From CAVORB01 sp963698495 (GTDB lineage: Bacteria > Pseudomonadota > Gammaproteobacteria > Chromatiales > Chromatiaceae): a stretch of 64,000 nucleotides of DNA. The position numbers were made by a program, and so were the translations under genes. Of the stretch, positions 42,221 to 51,120 are shown in pieces. Where the stretch lies: the NCBI GenBank assembly GCA_963698495.1, contig CAVORB010000025.1, positions 1 to 64,000 on the forward strand. Direction: 5' to 3'. The notes below the pieces were generated by a model. The model was not told where the DNA came from, searched no databases, and saw only the letters and a program-made list of their open reading frames with translations. How positions within the stretch are numbered: the first letter of the stretch is position 1; the number at the start of each line of letters is the position of its first letter.

Positions 42221-44299
42221 ATGAACGAGAGAACCGACTTGCTGGTCGAAATCGGCACCGAGGAGCTGCCGCCAACGGCCCTCAAGCGACTGGCAGACGC
42301 CTTCTGCGAAGGCTTTGTGAAACAGCTGGACCACAACCGGATCGCGCACCGCGAGGTGCGGTCCTACGCAACCCCGAGGCGTCTCGCGCTCTTGATCAGC
42401 GGGGTTGCGACGAGGCAACCGGATCAGGCCATCAGCCGCAAGGGACCGGCCCTCGCGGCTGCCTATGCCGCGGACGGCTCGCCGACAAAGGCCGCCGAAG
42501 GTTTTGCCCGATCCTGCGGCGTCGAGGTCTCCGCATTGGACCGGGAAGAGAGCGCGAAAGGCGCGTGGCTCGTGTTTCATTCCGTCTCAGCCGGAGCCGC
42601 CACGGCCGATCTGCTGATCCCGATAGTACAGCAAGCCCTTGCGGACCTGCCCATACCCAAGCGTATGCGCTGGGGTGACCGGGACGATCAATTCGTCCGT
42701 CCGGTGCACTGGATCACCCTTTTGCTGGGAAGCGAAGTCGTACCTGGACGGATGTTCGGCCTGGAGATTGGGCGAGAAACCAGGGGTCACCGGTTCCACC
42801 ACCCTCAAGCGATTCCAATAACCGCAGCCAGCGAGTATGCAGAATGCCTGCGCAGCCAGGGATTCGTTGAACCCGATTTCAGCAAGCGGCGGGAATCGAT
42901 TCAACGCCAGGTGGAAGAGCTTGCAGACCAGGCGGGCGGCAAGGCAGCGCTCGACGCGGACCTGCTCGACGAGGTTACGGCGCTTTGCGAATGGCCGACG
43001 GCCATGATCGGATCGTTCGACCGGGAGTTTCTCGAGGTCCCCGCCGAGGCGTTGGTCGAAACCATGCAGAAGAACCAGAAGTATTTTCCGGTGCATTCAG
43101 CCAGCGGGCACCTGCTTCCTCGGTTCATCACGGTCAGCAATATTCGCAGCCAGGATCCGGAGCAAGTGCGGGCGGGAAACGAACGGGTCATCCGACCTCG
43201 CTTCGCCGACGCCGCCTTCTTCTGGAAGCAGGACCTCAAGAAGCCGTTTGATCACTACGCCACGAAGCTTACGCAGGTAGTCTTTCAGGAGAAGCTCGGC
43301 ACCGTCGCTGAAAAATCGGCGAGAGTTGCTCAGATTTGCCGGCACCTCGCCGGCCTGCTCGGCGCCGACGAGGAGCTCTGCGCGCGGTCGGCCTATCTCG
43401 CCAAGTGCGACTTGGTCACGCAGATGATTGGTGAATTTCCGAGTCTGCAGGGCATCATGGGCCGATACTACGCCGAACGGTCGGGGGAAGATCCCTGCGT
43501 GAGCGCCGCGATGGAAGAGCAGTACCTGCCGCGCCATGCCGGGGATCGGCTACCGCAGAGCGATTGCGGACGCATTCTTTCGGTGGCGGACAGGCTGGAC
43601 ACCTTGATTGGAATCTTCTCGATCGGGCAACGGCCAACGGGGGTGAAGGACCCCTACGCGCTGCGCAGGGCAACCATCGGGTTGCTTCGCATACTCATCG
43701 AAACGCCGCTCCCGCTCGACCTGCGGGAAGTGCTGGAGTTTGCCGCGCAAGAGCTGCGAGACAAGGTGAGCGTTGGCGACACCGCCGCCGAGGTGTTCGA
43801 GTACGCTTTGGAGCGGTTGAAGGGCTACTACCAGGATCTTGGCATCGGCAACGACGTGGTCGAGGCCGTACTTGCCGTCGACGTGACCGTTCCGAGCGAT
43901 ATTCACCGCCGTATTCTGGCGGTCAGCGAGTTCCGCACCCTCGCCGAGGCGGAGTCGCTGACGGCCGCGAACAAACGTACTCGCAACATTTTGCGCAAGA
44001 GTGAAGAACTGGGGGTAATCCCAAACGAGCCGGATACGGATGCTTTGGTTGAGGAATCGGAGAAGCGCCTCGCCGGACGATTGGCCATGCTGAAGGACCG
44101 CGTCGCCCCTCTGTTGGCGAAACAGGACTACACCGGCGCCCTGACCGCGCTCGCCGGCCTGCGTGAGGATGTCGATACCTTTTTTGACGAGGTGATGGTG
44201 AACGTGGAGGACGTCGAATTGCGACGGAACCGTCTGGCGCTTCTCAGGTCCTTGGAGTCCATGTTCGTTGGCGTCGCCGACATCGCACGACTACAGTAG
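42221..44299 (+). CDS. glyS: Glycyl-tRNA synthetase beta subunit
   Basis: 692 residues, ATG with a strong GGAGGGGGAG ribosome site. It starts TDLLVEIGTEELPPTALKRL, contains RFITVSNIRSQDPEQVRAGN, RFADAAFFWKQDLKKP and the HD-like region with MGRYYAERSGE. A C-terminal anticodon-binding-like domain ends with FFDEVMVNVEDVELRRNRL. Partner of GlyQ in the alpha2-beta2 bacterial enzyme. Confidence 0.96.
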   Translation: MNERTDLLVEIGTEELPPTALKRLADAFCEGFVKQLDHNRIAHREVRSYATPRRLALLISGVATRQPDQAISRKGPALAAAYAADGSPTKAAEGFARSCGVEVSALDREESAKGAWLVFHSVSAGAATADLLIPIVQQALADLPIPKRMRWGDRDDQFVRPVHWITLLLGSEVVPGRMFGLEIGRETRGHRFHHPQAIPITAASEYAECLRSQGFVEPDFSKRRESIQRQVEELADQAGGKAALDADLLDEVTALCEWPTAMIGSFDREFLEVPAEALVETMQKNQKYFPVHSASGHLLPRFITVSNIRSQDPEQVRAGNERVIRPRFADAAFFWKQDLKKPFDHYATKLTQVVFQEKLGTVAEKSARVAQICRHLAGLLGADEELCARSAYLAKCDLVTQMIGEFPSLQGIMGRYYAERSGEDPCVSAAMEEQYLPRHAGDRLPQSDCGRILSVADRLDTLIGIFSIGQRPTGVKDPYALRRATIGLLRILIETPLPLDLREVLEFAAQELRDKVSVGDTAAEVFEYALERLKGYYQDLGIGNDVVEAVLAVDVTVPSDIHRRILAVSEFRTLAEAESLTAANKRTRNILRKSEELGVIPNEPDTDALVEESEKRLAGRLAMLKDRVAPLLAKQDYTGALTALAGLREDVDTFFDEVMVNVEDVELRRNRLALLRSLESMFVGVADIARLQ

Positions 44300-44305
44300 C
44301 AGTAG

Positions 44306-44647
44306 ATGCACTTCGAACGCGACTCGTTTGAAGCCATGCTCGCGGCCGTCCGAACGTTTCATGAGAAGCACCGTTTTCGGGAGACTGGAGGAGAGGTGTT
44401 AACGTATCGCGTTGCGCTCATGGCCGAAGAGTTGGGGGAAATCTCCGCGTGCGTTACCAAGGGAAAGCCTCGGCAGGAGTTGGCCGAAGAGGTCGCCGAC
44501 CTCTTCATACTGCTGATCGGCACCGGGCTCGCAGCCAATTTTGATCTCAAGCAGGCCTTCTGGGAAAAGATGGAGAAACTAGACAAACGCGAGTCACGAA
44601 TGATCGACGGGCGTATCCGTGTGTCCGACTTCCGCGACATGGATTGA
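44306..44647 (+). CDS. MazG-like nucleotide pyrophosphohydrolase
   Basis: 113 residues, all helical. LMAEELGEISACVTKG and LAEEVADLFILLIGTGL give the EExxE...ExxD-type metal-binding pattern of the MazG/dUTPase-like fold. It probably hydrolyses an NTP or modified nucleotide; the substrate is unknown. Six bases after glyS and 40 bases before gmhB, so likely in the glyQS transcription unit. A single-domain protein, unlike full-length MazG. Confidence 0.82.
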   Translation: MHFERDSFEAMLAAVRTFHEKHRFRETGGEVLTYRVALMAEELGEISACVTKGKPRQELAEEVADLFILLIGTGLAANFDLKQAFWEKMEKLDKRESRMIDGRIRVSDFRDMD

Positions 44648-44687
44648 AGGGTTCCCCTCCCCCGGCTCTTTTCCGGACCATCGACCC

Positions 44688-45230
44688 ATGAAGATCATCA
44701 TCCTCGACCGGGACGGCGTCATCAACAAGGATTCGAACCTCTATATCAAGTCCCCGGACGAGTGGATACCGATTCCCGGGAGCCTCGAGGGAATAGCCAG
44801 ACTGAACCACGGCGGATATCGCGTTGTAGTCGCTTCCAACCAATCCGGTCTGGCCAGAGGCCTCTTCACGATAGACGATCTCAACGCGATGCATCGCAAG
44901 ATGCACCGCGAGCTTGCTCGCGTCGGAGGTCAGGTCGAGTCGACCTTCTTTTGCCCTCACGGTCCAGACGATGATTGCCGCTGCCGCAAACCGCGGCCGG
45001 GGCTGTTCGAACAAATCTCTTATCGCCTCCGGAAGGACCTGACTTTTGCCCCTGCTGTTGGAGATTCTCTCCGGGACATTGAAGCCGCTCTGACGGTCGG
45101 TGCCGCACCCATTCTGGTGCTGACGGGAAACGGCAGAGAGACGCTGAGATCTCTCCCCCGAGCGCTGATGCGAAAGGTCCGGGTATTCAAGGACCTATCC
45201 GCGGTCGCCGACGCTCTGGTCTCCGGGTGA
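44688..45230 (+). CDS. gmhB: D-glycero-heptose-1,7-bisphosphate 7-phosphatase
   Basis: 180 residues from the ATG at 44688. HAD phosphatase of the GmhB type: MKIIILDRDGVINKDSN (DxD nucleophile), VASNQSGLARG, a zinc site CPHGPDDDCRCRKPRPG, and AVGDSLRDIEAAL. It works in ADP-heptose synthesis for LPS core. The glyS-gmhB-plsC order is common in gammaproteobacteria. The pathway partner gmhA found in this window is a decayed copy, so a functional isomerase must lie elsewhere if the pathway runs. Confidence 0.92.
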   Translation: MKIIILDRDGVINKDSNLYIKSPDEWIPIPGSLEGIARLNHGGYRVVVASNQSGLARGLFTIDDLNAMHRKMHRELARVGGQVESTFFCPHGPDDDCRCRKPRPGLFEQISYRLRKDLTFAPAVGDSLRDIEAALTVGAAPILVLTGNGRETLRSLPRALMRKVRVFKDLSAVADALVSG

Positions 45231-45240
45231 CGCCGATTCC

Positions 45241-45972
45241 ATGATCTTTCTGCGCTCGCTAACTTTTCTCGCGTTCATGTCATTGAGCGTTCTCGTGTTT
45301 TCCGTTCCGATTGCCGTTTTCGGCTGGTTCGTTCCCTATTCGTGGCTGGGTAAGGCCGGAAAACTGTGGGGACGCATGAATCTCTCCGCTTTGGACATGA
45401 TTTGTGATTTGCGATATCGGGTAAGCGGCTGGAAAAACTTTCCGCCGCGTCCCTGCGTTATCCTGTGTAAACACCAGTCGACATGGGAAACGATCGCTCT
45501 ACGAGCCTTGTTGCCACCGGAACATACCTGGGTGCTCAAGCGCGAGCTGCTATGGGTACCCTTCTTCGGCTGGGCGCTTGCTCCGTTTCGGCCGATCGCG
45601 ATCAATCGCAAGGACGGACGGGGTGCCCTTCGTCAGCTACTCCAAGAGGGCCGCCGCGCACTGGATAGCGGACATTCGATCGTTATTTTTCCGGAGGGGA
45701 CGCGCGTCGCCCCCGGCGAACGCATACGGTACGGCTTTGGTGGTGCGCTCCTCGCAGAGAAGACTGGTTATCCCGTTTTGCCGGTCGCCCACAATGCGGG
45801 CATCTTCTGGCGCAGGAGAGACATACGCAAGTATCCGGGAACTATCGATCTGGTTTTCGGCGAGGTCATGGAGACGGCTGGCGCAAAAGCATCTGAGATC
45901 AACCGCCGGGTCGAAGATTGGATTGAAGAAACGGTGGCGTCTCTCCCAGCGACACGCCCGCCACGGCCCTAG
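45241..45972 (+). CDS. plsC: 1-acyl-sn-glycerol-3-phosphate acyltransferase
   Basis: 243 residues. An N-terminal membrane helix (FLAFMSLSVLVFSVPIAVFGW), then acyltransferase motif I as CKHQSTWET (Glu where many have Asp), LKRELLWVPFFGW, IAINRKDGRGALRQL and motif III IVIFPEGTRVAPGE. It makes phosphatidic acid. Ten bases after gmhB; convergent with gyrB across a 58-bp gap with no obvious terminator. Confidence 0.93.
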   Translation: MIFLRSLTFLAFMSLSVLVFSVPIAVFGWFVPYSWLGKAGKLWGRMNLSALDMICDLRYRVSGWKNFPPRPCVILCKHQSTWETIALRALLPPEHTWVLKRELLWVPFFGWALAPFRPIAINRKDGRGALRQLLQEGRRALDSGHSIVIFPEGTRVAPGERIRYGFGGALLAEKTGYPVLPVAHNAGIFWRRRDIRKYPGTIDLVFGEVMETAGAKASEINRRVEDWIEETVASLPATRPPRP

Positions 45973-46030
45973 CTCGTTGGTTCGCTAGCCACCGAGCCGG
46001 AGTCACATGATTGGCTCCGGAGCAGCCGAA

Positions 46031-48436
46031 TCAAATGTCGATATTCTCGGCATTCAGCGCGTTGCGTTCGATGAAGTCCCGCCTGGGCTCGACCTGATCC
46101 CCCATCAGGGTCGTGAAAATCTGATCAGCGGCCACCGCATCCTCGATCGTAACCCTCAGCAGGCGACGTGTTTCTGGATTCATGGTGGTGTCCCACAACT
46201 GTTCCGGGTTCATTTCACCCAGTCCCTTGTAACGCTGAATGTGATATCCCCGCCTGGCCTCATCTATCAACCAATCCAAACCTTCAGCAAAGCTCTCGAT
46301 CTCCTTTTTCTTTTCGCCGCGGAGCACGTAAGCCCCCGGCTCGATGAGACCGTCAAGCTTGTCGGCAAGGGACCGGATGCGGGAATAGTCTCCGCCGCGG
46401 AAAAAATCGCCCGGGATGGGAGATGTCTCGGGGATGCCATGCCTCATGCGGGTCATTGTCATGGTCGCGTGACCCGCGTTCCCGAGCTCGGCAGTTTCTA
46501 TAGCGTAGCGCTCTCCCGGAGGACAGGATTCATTGAGCAGCCTACTCAAGGCGTCCAGCCACTGCTCCAACTCCTGGGGATCTGAAAGCAGCTCGTCGGT
46601 CAGGCGCGGCAATGTCAACAGGGCGTGAAGGAATGCGGATGGGAATCGGGTTGAAAGGCGATTCACGATCCTTCGATACTGTTGGTACTCGGTAGCAAGC
46701 TGCTCGAACGCCGTGGCGGACAGAGGGGGTGCCTCCGGAGAGACGAAAAGTTGCGCATTATCCAACGCGGCTTGTAGCAACGCGGTATGCAGCTCGACTT
46801 CGTCGCGAAGATAGGTTTCTTGCTTACCCTTCTTCACCTTAAACAATGGGGGCTGCGCGATGAAAATGTTCCCCCGCTCGACCAACTCCGGCATCTGCCG
46901 ATAGAAAAAGGTAAGTAAAAGGGTCCGTATGTGGGCGCCATCCACATCGGCATCGGTCATGACGATGACGCGGTGATAACGCAGCTTGTCCGGATCGTAT
47001 TCCTCACGCCCGATCCCACAACCCAAGGCTGTAATCAGGGTGCCGACCTCGGCCGAAGACAACATCTTGTCGAATCGCGCTTTCTCGACGTTTAGTATCT
47101 TTCCCTTGAGCGGCAATATCGCCTGGAACGCCCTATCCCTCCCCTGTTTTGCGGATCCTCCAGCAGAGTCGCCCTCGACCAGATAGAGCTCAGACTTTGC
47201 CGGGTCCTTTTCCTGGCAGTCGGCAAGCTTGCCGGGAAGTCCCGCCACATCGAGTACACCCTTGCGCCGAGTCATTTCTCGCGCCTTTCGCGCCGCCTCG
47301 CGAGCACGGGCCGCTTCCAGCATCTTGTTCGCGATCGCTTTCGCTTCGGCTGGATTCTCCTCGAGAAAGTCATTGAGATGCTCGACGAGGAGACTCTCCA
47401 CTACCGCCTTCACGTCGGACGATACGAGCTTATCCTTAGTCTGGGAGGAAAATTTCGGGTCGGGAACCTTCACGGATATCACTGCCGTCAAGCCCTCCCG
47501 GGCGTCATCGCCGACTGCACGAATCTTGTATTTTTTTGCTAGGTCTTCTCGCTCGATATACTGGTTCAGTGTGCGGGTGAGCCCAGCACGAAAGCCAGCC
47601 AAGTGGGTCCCTCCATCGCGCTGCGGAATGTTGTTCGTATAACAGAAAATGTTCTCTTGAAATGACTCGTTCCATTGGAGGGCCACCTCAACCGAGGTGC
47701 CCTGCCGCTCGTCTAGAAAATAAACAACGTCCGGATGTATCGCCACCTTGTTTCGATTCAGGTGCTCAACGAAGGCGCGAATCCCGCCTTGGTACTCAAA
47801 GTGATCCTCCCTGCCCGTTGCCTCCTCTAAGAGATTGATTCTCACACCCGAGTTCAGGAAGGAGAGCTCACGCAGTCGTTTTGCGAGGATGTCGTAGTGA
47901 AAAACGAGGTCGGAGAAGATCTCACCCGAGGGCTTAAATCGAATTTCCGTTCCCGTTGCGTTCGAGTCGCCTACAACCTTTAAGGGATACACGGGCACAC
48001 CGAGACGGAACTCCTGCATATGCAGGTTCCCGTTTCGGCGAATCTTCACCGTTAGGTGCTCGGACAACGCGTTAACGACGGAGACACCGACCCCGTGCAA
48101 GCCACCGGAAACCTTGTACGAATTCGCGTCGAACTTCCCTCCGGCGTGTAGCACTGTCATGATCACTTCGGCCGCGGATCGATTTTCTTCCGGATGAATA
48201 TCCACCGGAATGCCACGACCATTATCGACCACGGAAACGGATTGGTCGGAATGAATGATCACCGAAACGTCTGTGCAATAGCCCGCCAAGGCCTCGTCGA
48301 TCGAGTTGTCCACCGCTTCGAACACCATGTGGTGCAACCCAGTGCCATCATCCGTGTCGCCGATGTACATGCCAGGGCGCTTGCGCACGGCATCAAGCCC
48401 GCGCAGGACCTTGATATTCGAGGAGTCGTAGGTCAT
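46031..48436 (-). CDS. gyrB: DNA gyrase subunit B
   Basis: 801 residues. A GHKL ATPase domain with EAVDNSIDEALAGYC, DNGRGIPVDIH and SGGLHGVGVSVVNALS. The TOPRIM domain has LVEGDSAGGSAKQGRDR and VIVMTDADVDGAHIRTL. A C-terminal segment QRYKGLGEMNPEQLWDTTM contacts GyrA. Full length, ATG start, with the insert typical of Gram-negative GyrB. Last gene of the dnaA-dnaN-recF-gyrB run. Confidence 0.97.
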   Translation of the reverse strand: MTYDSSNIKVLRGLDAVRKRPGMYIGDTDDGTGLHHMVFEAVDNSIDEALAGYCTDVSVIIHSDQSVSVVDNGRGIPVDIHPEENRSAAEVIMTVLHAGGKFDANSYKVSGGLHGVGVSVVNALSEHLTVKIRRNGNLHMQEFRLGVPVYPLKVVGDSNATGTEIRFKPSGEIFSDLVFHYDILAKRLRELSFLNSGVRINLLEEATGREDHFEYQGGIRAFVEHLNRNKVAIHPDVVYFLDERQGTSVEVALQWNESFQENIFCYTNNIPQRDGGTHLAGFRAGLTRTLNQYIEREDLAKKYKIRAVGDDAREGLTAVISVKVPDPKFSSQTKDKLVSSDVKAVVESLLVEHLNDFLEENPAEAKAIANKMLEAARAREAARKAREMTRRKGVLDVAGLPGKLADCQEKDPAKSELYLVEGDSAGGSAKQGRDRAFQAILPLKGKILNVEKARFDKMLSSAEVGTLITALGCGIGREEYDPDKLRYHRVIVMTDADVDGAHIRTLLLTFFYRQMPELVERGNIFIAQPPLFKVKKGKQETYLRDEVELHTALLQAALDNAQLFVSPEAPPLSATAFEQLATEYQQYRRIVNRLSTRFPSAFLHALLTLPRLTDELLSDPQELEQWLDALSRLLNESCPPGERYAIETAELGNAGHATMTMTRMRHGIPETSPIPGDFFRGGDYSRIRSLADKLDGLIEPGAYVLRGEKKKEIESFAEGLDWLIDEARRGYHIQRYKGLGEMNPEQLWDTTMNPETRRLLRVTIEDAVAADQIFTTLMGDQVEPRRDFIERNALNAENIDI

Positions 48437-48676
48437 AGGTGAAACCGCCGGTAAGGATTGGAGCTCAGTATTCCGAGATGGGCTCTTTGGTCTGTCGTGA
48501 AGGGAGAACTGCTGTTTTGACTAAGGGGGCACCAAGGACGAATGGATCACACCGTTTTCGAATAGCAGCGACCGAAAGTCCCCGGGGAAAGGGGCCACGC
48601 CTGGTTCAGGCGTCGATTCAGAAGATGAACCGCCGCGCTAGTATAACCGATGGGTGGTGGGCCATGGGTCCCGGAG

Positions 48677-49750
48677 TCATCGGACCGCCAACTGACCGCG
48701 TTCCACGTGGAACACTCGGGCGTCCCCATTTGCTCCGGACATTCGATCTAGATCGAACTGAATCGCCGTCCCGAAGATCTGCGATTTGCTTGCGGACAGA
48801 ACGCCAAGCAAAGCATGCTGGCTATCGCCATCAAGCTCCGCCGGAAAGTCATCAAGTAGCCAAATCGTTCGTGCGCCCCCCCGTGATCTCGCGACCCTGT
48901 CCGCTGCGATTTGGACCATGCATACCGCGCGCTTCAGTTGCCCACGAGAACCGAACCGCCCGCCCCCCATACCCTTGATCACGAGATCCGCTCTCGAAGG
49001 CCCGTAAAAAGTAAAACCCCTTTCTACGTCCTGAGCACGGTGCGTTCGTAACAGATCCGCTAAGCCGGAATTAGTTGGCCAGCCCTGATCAAGCCGGATC
49101 GCCATCGGCCCTACTCGGTCTTCCAGATCAGAACGGGCGCCAATCATTTCCCGCTGAAGGCTTTCGACGTACCGAAAGCGCGCCGTCGTGACTTCCTCCG
49201 AAGAATTGACGAAGGGTTCGTCCCAGACGGGACGACCGCCGCCACCCCCCTTCAGCCACGCATTCCGCTGCTGCAGGACACGCCTGAAGCGTTTCAGCGC
49301 GGAACCATAAGACTGTTCCACGTGGAACAGATTCCAGTCCATAAACAACCGCCGAATCTCTGGTCCACTCTCAAGCAGCTTTTGTGCATTCTCCCCGACA
49401 ACCCTCACCAGCGGCCGATAGTCCTCGTGCGCCCCGGTCCAAACGACTCCGTTGACATTCCGTGCGCCGGAAGCTACCGATCGATTCCTGATGAAATCAA
49501 TCCGAGTGAAGCGACCGTCTTCCAAACCGAAGCGTCCCCCGATGCGTGTCTCCTGCTGTCCCACCTGCACGATGCTTCCGTGTTTGGTTCCGCGGAAACT
49601 TCGCCCACGAGCAAGCAGAAAAATCGCTTCAAGCAAAGTTGTCTTGCCTGCGCCGTTTCCCCCGGTAATCCAATTTATCCCTCGCTCGGGCTCCAACACC
49701 AGACGCGAGATATTCCGCAGCGCGTTGACTTCCAAAGTCTCTAGATGCAA
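48677..49750 (-). CDS. recF: Recombination mediator RecF
   Basis: 357 residues from a TTG at 49750; an in-frame TAG shortly upstream and no ATG make this the only workable start before LETLEVNALRNISRL. Walker A is GGNGAGKTTLLEAI, followed by LLARGRSFRGTK. The C-terminal signature has GFTFYGPSRADL, SRGQLKRAVCMVQIAA and WLLDDFPAELDG. It loads RecA at gaps with RecO/RecR. Two parS-like sites lie inside this gene. Confidence 0.95.
   Translation of the reverse strand: MHLETLEVNALRNISRLVLEPERGINWITGGNGAGKTTLLEAIFLLARGRSFRGTKHGSIVQVGQQETRIGGRFGLEDGRFTRIDFIRNRSVASGARNVNGVVWTGAHEDYRPLVRVVGENAQKLLESGPEIRRLFMDWNLFHVEQSYGSALKRFRRVLQQRNAWLKGGGGGRPVWDEPFVNSSEEVTTARFRYVESLQREMIGARSDLEDRVGPMAIRLDQGWPTNSGLADLLRTHRAQDVERGFTFYGPSRADLVIKGMGGGRFGSRGQLKRAVCMVQIAADRVARSRGGARTIWLLDDFPAELDGDSQHALLGVLSASKSQIFGTAIQFDLDRMSGANGDARVFHVERGQLAVR
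48699..48714. promoter_or_regulatory. parS-like centromere site (15/16)
   Basis: CGTTCCACGTGGAACA differs at one end base from the gammaproteobacterial parS TGTTCCACGTGGAACA. Located in the 3' part of recF. Confidence 0.8.
49314..49329. promoter_or_regulatory. parS centromere site (perfect)
   Basis: TGTTCCACGTGGAACA is a perfect copy of the parS palindrome bound by ParB in Pseudomonas and relatives. Inside recF, about 1.7 kb from the candidate oriC; parA lies at the right end of the window. Confidence 0.92.
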
Positions 49751-49826
49751 TCGAGGGATCCCCTTGAACTACCCTCCGTTTGCGGGAGCAAAACGACAAC
49801 AGCTCGCGATCACCAAGTTCTTTTAA

Positions 49827-50927
49827 TCATAACCGCATGGGCATAACGACATAGGTCTCCCGATCGTCCTCCAGGCTTCTCAGAACCGCACTGCTATTTG
49901 AGTCGGTGAACTCTATCTCGACCTTGTCTTTCTCCAACACACCAAGCACGTCCAGCAGATAGGCTACGTTGAAGCCAACGGCCGTCGGCTCGTCGCCATA
50001 CTCAAGCTCTAGCTCTTCCTCCGCCTCCTCTTGTTCTGGATTATGCGCCTGAAGGCCGAGTTGCCCTTCTGCGAAACTCAGCCTCACCCCCTTGTACTTT
50101 TCATTCGACAAAATCGAGGTACGTAGCAACGCCTGCCGGAATGCGTCCCGGTCTACCACCGCTATCTTCCCGCTTGCGTGCGGAATCACCCTCTCATAGT
50201 CCGGGAATCTTCCATCCACCAACTTTGAGGTTAAAATCGCGTCGTCTAGATACGCCCTGAACATGCGCTCGGTCAGGTCTATGCGTACTGACTCTTCTCC
50301 GCTGCCAAGCAACCTGGTGAACTCCAGCACCGTTTTTCGAGGGATGATCAATTGCAAAATTCCCTCGACATCAACGGAAACGTCTTCCTCCAGTTTGGCT
50401 AGACGGTGCCCATCTGTCGCCACCGCGAGTAAACGATTGGCGCGAACCTCTAAAAGCAAGCCATTCAGATAATACCGCACGTCCTGATGGGCCATCGCAA
50501 AACCGGTTTTGTCGAACAGACGCTTCAAGCGCCCCTGCTTGATCTCCAGTCGCTGATCACCGGTATTGCTATCCATGAGCGGGAAATCGGCTGCCGGAAG
50601 CGTGCTCAATGTAAACCGGCTTCTACCGCTCGAGATGATTGCCCGATCTCTGTCCACTTTGATCGAAATTTCGGCTGCGTCGGGAATTGCCCTGCAAATC
50701 TCGATGAATTTCCGCGCTGGCAAGGTAGTCTCACCTGCTTGCTCTACATCCGCTGCCAACCGAGCTCGTATCTCAACCTCTAGGTCGGTTCCCGCTACCT
50801 GAACCGAGTTGTCTCCAGCGGACAACAACAAGTTACCTAGAATCGGAAGCGTTTGACGTCTTTCGACCACACCTCCGACCTTGTTCAGCACGCGAATCAA
50901 CGCGTCTCGGTTCGCCCTGATATACAT
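49827..50927 (-). CDS. dnaN: DNA polymerase III sliding clamp (beta subunit)
   Basis: 366 residues from the ATG at 50927. Three clamp domains: LNKVGGVVERRQTLPILGNLL near the start, VRYYLNGLLLEVRANRLLAVATDGHRLA in the middle, and the C-terminus ending in YVVMPMRL, typical of DnaN. An acidic loop (EEAEEELELEYGD) is present. Forms the processivity ring. Follows dnaA across the candidate oriC. Confidence 0.97.
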   Translation of the reverse strand: MYIRANRDALIRVLNKVGGVVERRQTLPILGNLLLSAGDNSVQVAGTDLEVEIRARLAADVEQAGETTLPARKFIEICRAIPDAAEISIKVDRDRAIISSGRSRFTLSTLPAADFPLMDSNTGDQRLEIKQGRLKRLFDKTGFAMAHQDVRYYLNGLLLEVRANRLLAVATDGHRLAKLEEDVSVDVEGILQLIIPRKTVLEFTRLLGSGEESVRIDLTERMFRAYLDDAILTSKLVDGRFPDYERVIPHASGKIAVVDRDAFRQALLRTSILSNEKYKGVRLSFAEGQLGLQAHNPEQEEAEEELELEYGDEPTAVGFNVAYLLDVLGVLEKDKVEIEFTDSNSSAVLRSLEDDRETYVVMPMRL

Positions 50928-51120
50928 AAGAACTCTCTTTGGTTTAAATCTTATAACTGTTATTAAGACCTGTGGACAACTTCATTTCAGATAATTTCTT
51001 TTATTTATCAATTTGTTGCGGATTATTTTTGAGAGGAAAAGTGCGTCCCATGGTTGTGCGCATCTTGTGCATAGAATCGCCGCTTCGCGTTCGGGAAAGT
51101 TATGCACAATGTTGTCCACA
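50928..51120. other. oriC: Candidate replication origin (oriC) between dnaN and dnaA
   Basis: An AT-rich block (about 50936-51030, with GGTTTAAATCTTATAACTG and TTTCTTTTATTTATCAATTT) sits beside clustered DnaA boxes: TTATGCACA at 51100-51108 (perfect TTWTNCACA), TTGTCCACA at 51112-51120, TGTGGACAA at 50971-50979 (its reverse complement) and a one-mismatch copy at 51066-51074. Position between dnaA and dnaN matches a known bacterial origin location. Confidence 0.72.

Noticed and set aside
45973..46030. CCGGAG / CTCCGG inverted repeat between plsC and gyrB
   Set aside because: Six-bp stem with a 12-base loop and no T tract; too weak to call a terminator.
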